A stretch of DNA of 19,752 nt, from NCBI GenBank assembly GCA_948528155.1, contig CAOSZT010000026.1, positions 1-19,752 of the forward strand, written 5' to 3'. Source of the stretch: an uncultured Clostridia bacterium (GTDB lineage: Bacteria > Bacillota > Clostridia > TANB77 > CAG-508). Each line of letters opens with the position of its first letter. Positions within the stretch are counted from its first letter, which is position 1. Below the pieces are notes generated by a model that worked only from the letters and a program-made list of their open reading frames with translations, made no database searches and had not been told where the DNA came from. Positions 7,763 through 16,600 of this stretch are shown here, piece by piece. Both the position numbers and the translations under genes were made by a program.

Positions 7763-10727
7763 GATTAAAATATATGAAATAGCAAAAAAGCTAGACTTAG
7801 CCAGTAAACAAGTATTGGATATGGCACAAAAACTTAAAATACAAGTTAAAAGCCATATGAGCAGTGTAGAAGAAAGTGAAGCAGAACAAATAGAAATAGG
7901 TTTATCTAAAAATGAACAAAATGCTAAGCAAGCAACAAAACAATCAACAGCAAAAAAAGAAGAGAAAGCACCTGTTATTATTAGAAGAGAAGTTATAATA
8001 TCAAATGAGGATAATAATAAAACAGAGAAAAAAAGACAAGAAAATAAAAATAATAATATAGGTTTTGTAGAAAGAAAACAAAATAAAGACTTTAATATAG
8101 TTTATAGAAATAAGCCCAATAAACCTAAAACTGTTGACGAATTATTTGGACTTAATAAAGCAGAACCAAAGACTGATACTAAAGCTGAAATTAAAACAGA
8201 GCAAGTAAAAGAAACAGAACAGCCAAAGCCAATTGAATCTGTAAAAGAAGAAATTAAAAAACAAGGGGATAGTAATATAAAAATGCAAGCAGTAGTAGCG
8301 GAAAAGCCATTAAATAATAATTCAAAAGTTCAAAGTGAGCAAACAACAAATAATAATAAGAACTTTAATAATTCAAATAGAAGAGACAATTTTAATAATA
8401 GAAATAACTTCAAAAATGACAATAGAAATAATTTTAACAGAGATAATAGAAATGATTTTAATAATGATAATGGAAATAGAAATAATAAAAATAATAGAAA
8501 TTATGGTAATAATGGCAATAATTATAATTCAAATAATAACTCAAATAACAACTTTAGAAAAAATAATAATAGAAATAATTATAATGGTAATAATAACAAC
8601 AATAATAATTTCAATAAATTTAATAATAAAAGACCATTAGATGAAAGAGGAATCGAAAAAAATATAAAAAATATTATGTCTGTTGATACTGGTGAAAAAG
8701 AAGTTGTAAGAGATTATAGTAAAAATATAGATAAACAAAAAGTAAATAATAAATTTGATGAAAATAAAAACAAAAAATCAAAATCAAGAAAAAATCAAAA
8801 TAGTAATTTTGATGAAGGAAAATTAAAAACATTAAAACAAGCAAATAAATTGTCAAATATGTTTGAAGAACAAGATGGAGGAATGTTAGATTATTATGAT
8901 TTAACAACACAAAGAGGAAGAAAAGGAAAGAAAAAAGTAGGTAGAGACGAAGAAAGAAATAAACAAAAAATCTTTAAATTAACAGAAATTGAAATTTCAG
9001 ATTTAATAACAGTAAAAGATTTAGCAGCAGAAATGAAAAAGACAACAGCAGAAGTAATCAAAAAGTTATTAGGTTATGGAATAATGGCAACAATAAATCA
9101 AGAAGTAGATTTTGATACAGCATTTTTAGTTGCTGGAGAATTTGGAATTACAGCTAAAAAGAAAGAAACTGTAACAGACGAAGAAATCTTATTTGATGAT
9201 TCAGAAGATAGAGAAGAAGATTTACAAGTAAGACCACCAGTTGTTGTAGTTATGGGACATGTAGACCATGGTAAAACATCATTATTAGATACAATAAGAA
9301 AAACAAATGTTATTGGAGGAGAAGCAGGAGGAATTACACAAGCAATAGGTGCATATAAAGTAAAAGTAAATGATAGAGAAATAACATTTTTAGATACACC
9401 AGGACATGAAGCATTTACAGCAATGAGAGCAAGAGGAGCACAAATAACAGATATTGCAATATTAGTTGTTGCAGCAAATGATGGAATAATGCCACAAACT
9501 ATTGAAGCAATAAATCATGCAAAATCAGCTGGAATACCTATGATAGTTGCAATTAATAAAATAGATTTACCAGATGCAAATATTGATAAAGTAAAACAAG
9601 AATTAATGAAATATGAAGTAGTACCAGAAGAATGGGGTGGAGACACAATTTGTGTACCAATCTCAGCTAAACATAATCAAAATATAGATCAATTATTAGA
9701 AATGGTATTATTAGAAGCAGATGTATTAGAATTAAAGGCAAATCCTAATAAACAATCAAAAGGTGTTGTAATAGAAGCAAGACTTGATAAAAATAAAGGT
9801 GCAATAGCAACAATGCTTGTACAAAGAGGAACATTAGATATTGGGGACACAGTAATTGTTGGATCTTCAATAGGTAGAATAAGAGCAATGACAAATGAAA
9901 ATGGCAAAAAAGTAAAAGCAGCAGGACCTTCAACACCAGTAGAAATAATGGGATTAACAGAAGTACCAGAAGCAGGAGATATTTTCTACGAAGTAAAAGA
10001 CGAAAAAACAGCAAAACATCTAATTGATAAGAGAAAACGTGAAGCAAGAGAAAAAACAATAAATTCTGCAACTAAAGTAACATTAGATAATTTGTTTAGC
10101 CAAATGGAAGAAGGAAACTTGAAACATCTAAATTTAATAGTAAAGGCAGATGTTCAGGGATCAGTGGAAGCAGTAAAACAATCAATGGAAAAATTACAAA
10201 ATGAAGAAGTTAGAGTAAAAGTAATACATGCAGCACCAGGAGCAGTAAATGAATCTGATGTAACTCTAGCAAAAGTTTCTAATGCAATAATAATAGCATT
10301 TAATGTAAGACCAATACCAGCAGCAAAAGAAATGGCTGATAAAGAGGAAATTCAAATTAAGCAATACTCTATAATTTATCAAGCAATAGAAGAAATAGAA
10401 TTAGCAATGAAAGGTATGTTAGCTCCAAAATTTGAGGAAAAAGTAATAGGAAATGCAGAAGTAAGACAAACATTTAGAATATCAAATGTTGGTACAATTG
10501 CAGGTGCATATGTATTAACAGGAAAAGTAGAAAGAAATGCAGGAGTTAGAATAATTAGAGATAGTGTTGTTATTCATGAAGGTAAACTCGCTACATTAAA
10601 AAGATTTAAAGACGAAGCAAAAGAAGTTACAAAAGGTTTTGAATGTGGTATCCAAATTGAAAACTTCAATGATATAAAAGAAGGAGACATAATTGAAGTT
10701 TATATAATGGAAGAAATAAAAAGATAA
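7755..10727 (+). CDS. infB: Translation initiation factor IF-2
   Basis: A 990-residue GTPase that brings initiator fMet-tRNA to the 30S subunit and promotes subunit joining. An IF2-N domain (about 1-50) is followed by a charged region, an Asn-rich disordered stretch (about 197-293), a second IF2-N domain (about 405-466), the G domain with GHVDHGKT (501-508), DTPGHEAF (547-554), NKID (601-604) and SAK (637-639), then domains II-IV to the end. I place the start at TTG 7755 because GGGGGTG lies seven bases upstream and MGKIKIYEIAKKL is the usual N-terminus. A longer frame to 7713 exists but has no ribosome site and would overlap ylxQ by 50 bases. It is longer than many IF-2 proteins because of the Asn-rich linker. 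Confidence 0.97.
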   Translation: MGKIKIYEIAKKLDLASKQVLDMAQKLKIQVKSHMSSVEESEAEQIEIGLSKNEQNAKQATKQSTAKKEEKAPVIIRREVIISNEDNNKTEKKRQENKNNNIGFVERKQNKDFNIVYRNKPNKPKTVDELFGLNKAEPKTDTKAEIKTEQVKETEQPKPIESVKEEIKKQGDSNIKMQAVVAEKPLNNNSKVQSEQTTNNNKNFNNSNRRDNFNNRNNFKNDNRNNFNRDNRNDFNNDNGNRNNKNNRNYGNNGNNYNSNNNSNNNFRKNNNRNNYNGNNNNNNNFNKFNNKRPLDERGIEKNIKNIMSVDTGEKEVVRDYSKNIDKQKVNNKFDENKNKKSKSRKNQNSNFDEGKLKTLKQANKLSNMFEEQDGGMLDYYDLTTQRGRKGKKKVGRDEERNKQKIFKLTEIEISDLITVKDLAAEMKKTTAEVIKKLLGYGIMATINQEVDFDTAFLVAGEFGITAKKKETVTDEEILFDDSEDREEDLQVRPPVVVVMGHVDHGKTSLLDTIRKTNVIGGEAGGITQAIGAYKVKVNDREITFLDTPGHEAFTAMRARGAQITDIAILVVAANDGIMPQTIEAINHAKSAGIPMIVAINKIDLPDANIDKVKQELMKYEVVPEEWGGDTICVPISAKHNQNIDQLLEMVLLEADVLELKANPNKQSKGVVIEARLDKNKGAIATMLVQRGTLDIGDTVIVGSSIGRIRAMTNENGKKVKAAGPSTPVEIMGLTEVPEAGDIFYEVKDEKTAKHLIDKRKREAREKTINSATKVTLDNLFSQMEEGNLKHLNLIVKADVQGSVEAVKQSMEKLQNEEVRVKVIHAAPGAVNESDVTLAKVSNAIIIAFNVRPIPAAKEMADKEEIQIKQYSIIYQAIEEIELAMKGMLAPKFEEKVIGNAEVRQTFRISNVGTIAGAYVLTGKVERNAGVRIIRDSVVIHEGKLATLKRFKDEAKEVTKGFECGIQIENFNDIKEGDIIEVYIMEEIKR

Positions 10728-10745
10728 AAAGGATGTGTTGAAAAA

Positions 10746-11210
10746 TTGGGAAATAGACGAAATAAAATAGACAATAAAAGTATCGAAGATTTTGAAAAAA
10801 TGTTAGCTAAGATAGAGCAACAAGATAGAAAAAATAAATTACTTGAAAATGAAAATTTAGAAAAAAAGAATAAAAAAGTAAAAACAGAAGAGCAAAAGCA
10901 ACAAGAAAAACAAAAACAATTAGAACGTAAACAAGCCAATAAAAAACGTAGAGAAGAAGCAGAAGAACGTATAAAATTAATTAGAGAAAAAAGAAGAGCA
11001 CAGTTTTTACAAAGTGTGAAAGTTGATTTAAGTCAAGAAAATAATTATTATAATGAAGTAGTGAAAAGAATAAAAAATAATGGAAACATACCTAATAAAG
11101 GAGATAATTATGCTATGAATGTAGCAGCACAAAATGCTGTTCAAGAAAGACAAAGAAGAATGTTTGAAACAATTAGAAATCAAAAGCAAAATATAGAACA
11201 AGAATTATAA
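10746..11210 (+). CDS. Unrecognised highly charged coiled-coil protein between infB and rbfA
   Basis: I do not recognise this 154-residue protein. It has no signal peptide or membrane segment. Residues about 15-90 are almost entirely Lys, Arg, Glu and Gln with a helical, coiled-coil-like pattern (for example KQQEKQKQLERKQANKKRRE, 51-70). A less charged tail with NNGNIPNKGDNYAMNVAAQN (111-130) and a final Gln/Arg-rich helix follow. It lies 18 bases after infB and 11 before rbfA, in the slot where other Bacillota often have nothing or ylxP, but it is not YlxP-like. The start is probably TTG 10746, with AAAAGGA ending 12 bases upstream; ATG 10800 is an alternative. Basic charge and location suggest RNA or ribosome contact, which is inference only. 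Confidence 0.75.
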   Translation: MGNRRNKIDNKSIEDFEKMLAKIEQQDRKNKLLENENLEKKNKKVKTEEQKQQEKQKQLERKQANKKRREEAEERIKLIREKRRAQFLQSVKVDLSQENNYYNEVVKRIKNNGNIPNKGDNYAMNVAAQNAVQERQRRMFETIRNQKQNIEQEL

Positions 11211-11221
11211 GGAGGGTTAAT

Positions 11222-11575
11222 ATGCCTGAAAAAAACAATAGAATAGGTCGTATTAATGAAGATTACAGAAAAGAATTAAGTCAAATTATTGGTTATGAAT
11301 TAAAAAATCCAAACATAACAGGAATGATAAGTGTTACAAAAGTAAAAGTAACACCAGATTTAAAATATGCAAAAGTATATGTAAGTATATTAAATTCAAA
11401 AAACATTAAAGACACAATGGAAGGATTAAAAAAATCGTCAGGATTTATAAGAACAGAATTAGCAAAAAGGATAAATTTGAGAAATACACCAGAGATAGTA
11501 TTTGAAATAGATGATTCAATGGAATATGGAGCAAAAATAGATTCAATACTAAAAGAAATATTACCAGATAAATAA
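11222..11575 (+). CDS. rbfA: Ribosome-binding factor A
   Basis: A 117-residue KH-like protein that binds the immature 30S subunit near the 16S rRNA 5' helix and is needed for late assembly, notably in the cold. The family pattern is clear: RIGRINEDYRKELSQII at the start, VTKVKVTPDLKYAKVYVS (about 39-56) and the end strand with SMEYGAKIDSILKEI. Length is typical. AAGGAGG sits five to six bases before the ATG, right after the stop of the upstream coiled-coil gene. It complements RimP in the same operon; nrnA follows after 47 bases. Confidence 0.96.
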   Translation: MPEKNNRIGRINEDYRKELSQIIGYELKNPNITGMISVTKVKVTPDLKYAKVYVSILNSKNIKDTMEGLKKSSGFIRTELAKRINLRNTPEIVFEIDDSMEYGAKIDSILKEILPDK

Positions 11576-11622
11576 AATTTCACATATAAAAAATATAAAA
11601 GTGAACGAAAGGAAATTAAAGT

Positions 11623-12579
11623 ATGACATTAGATAATATTATTGAAGAGATAAAAAATGCTAAAACCATAGTAATATTAACACATGAAACACCAGATGGT
11701 GATGCTATAGGTAGTTGTCTGGCGATGAAATTAGCATTAAAACAAATAGGAAAAAATGCTGATGTAATAATAAAAGAAGTACCAAGAATATTTGACTTTT
11801 TACCACAAAGAGAATATATAAAAACATCTTCAGATATTCAAGAATATGATTTGGCTATTTCATTAGATTGTGCAGATTTTAAAAGAATGGTAGGAAATGA
11901 GTATTTTGAAAAAGCAAAACAAACTATTGTAATTGATCATCATAGCAGTAATAAAATGTATGGAAATATTAATTTTGTAAATCCAGTATCCCCAGCTTGT
12001 TGTCAAATATTAATAGGTATGTTTCAATATTTTAATATAAATATTGATAAGGAATTAGGTACTTGTATATTAACTGGAATAATAACAGATACTGGTGGAT
12101 TTAGATATTCAGGAGTTAATTCAGATACATTTGAATTTGCTGCAGAATTATTAGAAAAAGGTGTAAATGTTTCAAATGTTTATAAAAGAGTTTTAGATAC
12201 TAGAACAAAAGCTAATTTTGAATTGATGAGAAAAATTATTGATAGAATGGAATTTTTAGAAGATGGAAAAGTTACATTTACATATATAACAGGTAAAGAC
12301 TTAGAAGAAGTAAATGCAGAAATAGGAGATCATGAAGGTTTAGTTGAGTTCTCCAGAGATATAGAAGGTGTAGAAGTTTCTGTATTTATTAGACAAAGGG
12401 ATAATGAAGAAGATGTTTATAAAGTTTCAATGCGTTCTAATGATTATGTCAATGTTTCAGATGTGTGCTTAATGTTTGGTGGTGGCGGACATGAAAGAGC
12501 TGCAGGTGCTATTATTCAAGGTAATATTGAACAGGTAAAACAAAAAATTATGAAGGAATTGAAAAAGGTTTTAAAATAA
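11623..12579 (+). CDS. nrnA: DHH-family nanoRNase / pAp phosphatase
   Basis: A 318-residue DHH/DHHA1 phosphoesterase. Family members degrade 2-5 nt RNA fragments and dephosphorylate 3'-phosphoadenosine 5'-phosphate, using two Mn2+ ions in the cytoplasm. Metal-site motifs are visible in order: HETPDGD (21-27), DCAD (82-85), IDHHSSN (104-110), TDTGGF (155-160) and, in the C-terminal DHHA1 domain, GGGGHERAAG (286-295), which binds substrate. GAAAGGAAA lies upstream of the ATG. Its stop codon overlaps the truB ATG by one base (TAATG), indicating translational coupling. The position between rbfA and truB is the standard one in Bacillota. Confidence 0.95.
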   Translation: MTLDNIIEEIKNAKTIVILTHETPDGDAIGSCLAMKLALKQIGKNADVIIKEVPRIFDFLPQREYIKTSSDIQEYDLAISLDCADFKRMVGNEYFEKAKQTIVIDHHSSNKMYGNINFVNPVSPACCQILIGMFQYFNINIDKELGTCILTGIITDTGGFRYSGVNSDTFEFAAELLEKGVNVSNVYKRVLDTRTKANFELMRKIIDRMEFLEDGKVTFTYITGKDLEEVNAEIGDHEGLVEFSRDIEGVEVSVFIRQRDNEEDVYKVSMRSNDYVNVSDVCLMFGGGGHERAAGAIIQGNIEQVKQKIMKELKKVLK

Positions 12580-13454
12580 TGGATGGAATAATTATTATAA
12601 ATAAACCTAAAGGGTGTACCTCACATGATATAGTATATAAAGTAAAAAAAATATTTAATGAAAAGGTAGGACATACAGGAACATTAGACCCAATGGCTGA
12701 AGGGGTTTTGCCAATATTGATAGGTAAAGGAACTTTAGTTTCAAAATATTTAATAAATCATGATAAAAAATATGTTGTAAAATTGCAATTAGGTCAAAAA
12801 ACAGACACAGCAGACATAGAAGGAAGTATAATTGAAGAAAGTCCAGTAAATGTTGAAATATTTGAAAAAAATAATATTTTGAATGTACTAAAAAACTTTA
12901 TAGGGAAACAAAATCAAATTCCTCCAATATATTCAGCTATAAAAGTAAAAGGAAAAAAATTATATGAATATGCAAGAACAGGTCAAAAAGTAGAAATAAA
13001 ACCAAGAAACATAAAAATTTATGATATAAATTTATTAAATTATTCAAAAGAAGATAAACAAATTGATTTTGAAGTTTTTTGTGGAAAAGGTACATATATT
13101 AGAAGTTTGTGTGAGGACATTGCACAAAAATTTGGAACTGTTGGATATATGAAGGCATTAAAAAGAATACAAGTAGGTGATTTTAAATTAGAAGAAAGTG
13201 TAACTATTGAAAATTTAGAAGCATATATAAATAATGACAAATTTATTAAGGAAAAAGTTATTTCTTTAGAAACATTATTCTATGAAAATAATAAAATACA
13301 ATTAGAAGATAAAAAGTTACAGTATTTTTTAAATGGTGTAAAATTAACACAAAAATGTGATAATGGAGTTTATAGAATTTATAATAATGAAACTTTTATT
13401 GGAATTGGAATTGTAGAAAATCAATTATTAAAAAGGGATATAGTATGTAATTAA
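12579..13454 (+). CDS. truB: tRNA pseudouridine(55) synthase
   Basis: A 291-residue enzyme that converts U55 in the T-loop of tRNAs to pseudouridine. GHTGTLDPMAEGVLP (31-45) contains the catalytic Asp37. YSAIKVKGKKLYEYAR (about 111-126) and GKGTYIRSLCEDI are the other TruB signatures, and a short PUA-like C-terminal part follows. It begins at the ATG overlapping the nrnA stop and is the last gene of the operon. The terminator stem starts within its final codons. ribF and rpsO, which often follow truB in Bacillota, are not here. Confidence 0.96.
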   Translation: MDGIIIINKPKGCTSHDIVYKVKKIFNEKVGHTGTLDPMAEGVLPILIGKGTLVSKYLINHDKKYVVKLQLGQKTDTADIEGSIIEESPVNVEIFEKNNILNVLKNFIGKQNQIPPIYSAIKVKGKKLYEYARTGQKVEIKPRNIKIYDINLLNYSKEDKQIDFEVFCGKGTYIRSLCEDIAQKFGTVGYMKALKRIQVGDFKLEESVTIENLEAYINNDKFIKEKVISLETLFYENNKIQLEDKKLQYFLNGVKLTQKCDNGVYRIYNNETFIGIGIVENQLLKRDIVCN

Positions 13455-13474
13455 ATTAATACATATCCTTTTTT
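13430..13474 (+). terminator. Operon terminator overlapping the truB 3' end
   Basis: AAAAAGG-ATAT-GTAT (13430-13446, with two single-base bulges) pairs with ATACATATCCTTTTT (13459-13473) around a 12-base loop, and the right arm merges into the terminal T-run. The left arm and part of the loop are coding sequence of truB, so transcription ends within 20 bases of the stop codon. Confidence 0.75.
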
Positions 13475-13484
13475 GTACTTAAAT

Positions 13485-13501
13485 TGTAACAAAAATGTAA
13501 A
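13485..13501. promoter_or_regulatory. Direct repeat resembling an OmpR/PhoP-family site
   Basis: TGTAAC (13485-13490) and TGTAAA (13496-13501) are direct hexamers with an 11-base period; on the other strand they read TTTACA-N5-GTTACA. The spacing of about one helical turn is typical of OmpR/PhoP-class response regulators. It lies 17 bases upstream of the -35 of the transglutaminase-like gene. One pair in AT-rich DNA can arise by chance. Confidence 0.3.
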
Positions 13502-13518
13502 ATTTTGACGATAATTAA

Positions 13519-13547
13519 TTGATCTGTTAAAAGTTCCATGTTATAAT
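13519..13547 (+). promoter_or_regulatory. Promoter of the transglutaminase-cohesin-dockerin gene
   Basis: TTGATC at 13519-13524, a 17-base spacer and TATAAT at 13542-13547. The predicted leader is about 50 nt. It follows directly on the truB terminator, so this gene is an independent transcription unit. Confidence 0.7.
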
Positions 13548-13605
13548 TAAAAGAGTTATGTACATTAATGATTAAAATAAAAATATAAGAAAGAGAGGAA
13601 TTATT

Positions 13606-16600
13606 ATGAAACTAAAAAAATTAATAACAATTATTTTATTAATTATACTTTTAGTAGCACAATTTAGTTTTTTACAATTTAATAATTATGTATATGCTGT
13701 AGATAATAATGAAACTACAGAACAAAATTCAAATGAGACAAAATATCATTATGCACAACTTACAGAAGAAGGAAAGAAAATATATAATGGAATATATGAT
13801 ATGTATATTCAAGGAATATTAAAAACAGGAACACAAGACTATGACATAGCAAAAGACAATAAATATTTTACACAAGAACAACTTGAAAGCTATTCAAAAG
13901 GAAATGTAAAAATAACAGATGATATGAATGCAGCAAGATACGCATTTTATGCAGATTATCCAGAAGTATTCTATGTGAATTTTCAATGTTTATCACTTAG
14001 AGTAACACAAGATAAGGAAGGTATGTATCATGCTTATATTGGTTCAGGTAGATATGAAGATTATTACATAGAAGGATTTACAAATCAATCAGAAGTTGAG
14101 ACAGCAATTGAGGAGTTTAATAATAGAGTAAATGAGATAGCAGAAGGAGCAAATGCAATAGAACAAGAAGAAGGAAAAAACCTTCAAGCAGAAAAAATTA
14201 AATATGTACATAATCAAATAATAAATAATACATCTTATAGAATAGAAAGTGATTGTACACCAGGAAATGAAAGTTATATAGGAACACCTTATGGTGCACT
14301 TGTAAAAAAACAAGCAGTTTGTGAAGGATATGCAAGAGCATTTAAAACTGTTTTAGATAAAGTAGGAATTAACTGTATTCTTGTACAAGGAGTTCACAAA
14401 TACGAAGATTCAGCAGCAGTTCCTCATATGTGGACTTATGTAGAAATGGATAAGGAAGTAAATGCTAGAGCTAGATCAGTAGAAAAAGTTTGGTATGCTG
14501 TAGATATTACATTTGATGATCCATTCTTACGTGTACATGTTGGTGATGAAGCAGCTGAAGAAATGGAACCAGGAGAAGATATACAAGAAGGATTTGAAAA
14601 CACAAGATATTGTTTAGTTGGAACAGAAACTATGAACAAAGAGCATACTCCTGTTGAAACAGTAGAAGCAGCAGGTAATTATGTATTTAAATATCCAGAA
14701 TTAAATGTTGAAGACTATGGTATTGATGCAGTAGTAAATTCAAATGGATTATTAGTAAAATATAAACAAGATGGAACACAAACAGAAGAATATAAATCAG
14801 GAGATTTTTATATAAGCTATAATGGAAAAGGTTATAGAGAAGCTTCAAAAGAAGGTAAATATATAATAACAAAATCATATTATTATAAACCAGGAGATGA
14901 CGAATGGCAAATAAGTCCTTGGGCATATTTATTACCAGATGTATATGCAGGTGGATTTATAGATTATGATGACCATATTTATATGACTGTGCCAAATTCA
15001 GAATATGTTGAATTTGCAGTAACTACTTTGGAACCAGGAGATTATCAAAGTAACCCTAAATATTTAGCATATCAAGGTGATGAATCAGACTTTGTTGCAA
15101 AATCAGAAAAATTATATAACCCAAGTGGAACATATAAAGGTAAACCATATATTAAAACACAAACACCACCAGCAACAGAAACTATTGTAGTAGGACCTAC
15201 ATATAAAGCAGAGGTTACATATACTGATGATTTAGTTTTTGCTGAAGGAGCAACAGAAGCTGGATATAGAATAGAATCAACAGGTCCAACAGGTGCAGAA
15301 GAGACTAAAATAACAAATTTTGCTTTTGATGGTAAAAATAAAATTACATTTGATATTAAATTTAGTCAAATGTTTGCAGATGATGGTGCTTCATACAGAA
15401 TATATCTTACAGGATTAGTTGGTAAAAATAGTGGAAAAGAACCATTGGAAATAAGTTTTGGTGCTTTAAATCCAATAGCATGTTCATTTAGTATGAATAA
15501 AGCAAAAAATTGGGAAGTATATGCACGACCATCACTTATTGAAAATCAAGATCTTTCAATGAATGGATGGCAAACAAGTGATGGAAAACCAGTGGCTGAT
15601 GAGTTAAAAAGTAGAATTGCACTTGTAACAACTAAAACAACAACAGCAGAGACTAATGCAATGAATGATTTAATGGAAAATGAATTAGGTGAACAACAAA
15701 TAGTAAAAAGTGAAACTTATAATATTTCATTAAATGTATGTAAAAAATATGTTGTAAAAACAGGACATAGATTAAGAATATCATTAGGATTTCCAGCAGG
15801 ATATGGACCAGAAGATGCAGGAGTTACATTTAAAGCATATCACTTTAAGAGAAATGATGCAGGAGAAGTAATTGGAGTTGAGGAAATTCCTTGTGTAGTT
15901 ACACAATATGGATTAATTATAACATGTGATTCATTTAGCCCATTTGCTGTGGCAGTTGTTGAAAATGATGGAACACAAAGTACAAATAAATCAGTAATAG
16001 TATCAGCTTCAAAAAATGGTCAAATTAATGGAGCAAATAGAGAAGAAGGAAATATAGTAACACTTGCAGAAAATGAAACAGCAACACTTGATATTGTACC
16101 AAATGAAGGATATGAAATTGAGTCTGTAACAGTAGGTGGAGTATTAAAAGAAATAACAAATAAAGATAATATGCAATTAGTATTAAATTATGATGACATA
16201 ACAAATCAAAATAATATAGTTGAAGCTAATTTTGTAGCAAAAACAGTAGTTGAAAGAGATTCAACTAGAGAAGAAACTGTTGTTCAACCAATAGCAACAG
16301 AAGCAGAAATTACAATACCAGAAACACTTAATGTTGAAGCAAATCAAACATTAACAATAAATCCAACAATAAAATCAGAAGGGATGAATAATTATCAATG
16401 GTTTAAAGATGGTGTTGCAATAACAGGTCAAGCAAATCAAACATTAAATATAAAAAATGCAACAGCAGAAGATAATGGAGAATATACATTAAAAGTTACT
16501 ACAACTGTTGAAACACAAACAGTTGAAGCTATAAGTGATGTATGTAAAGTATCTGTTAAAGAAACAGTAAATTCTAAATTTGATACAAAAATTTCAAATG

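Noticed and set aside
8335..8640. Ile-rich open frame in another reading frame within infB
   Set aside because: It is the frame-shifted reading of the AAT-rich Asn linker, with no ribosome site and biased, repetitive composition.
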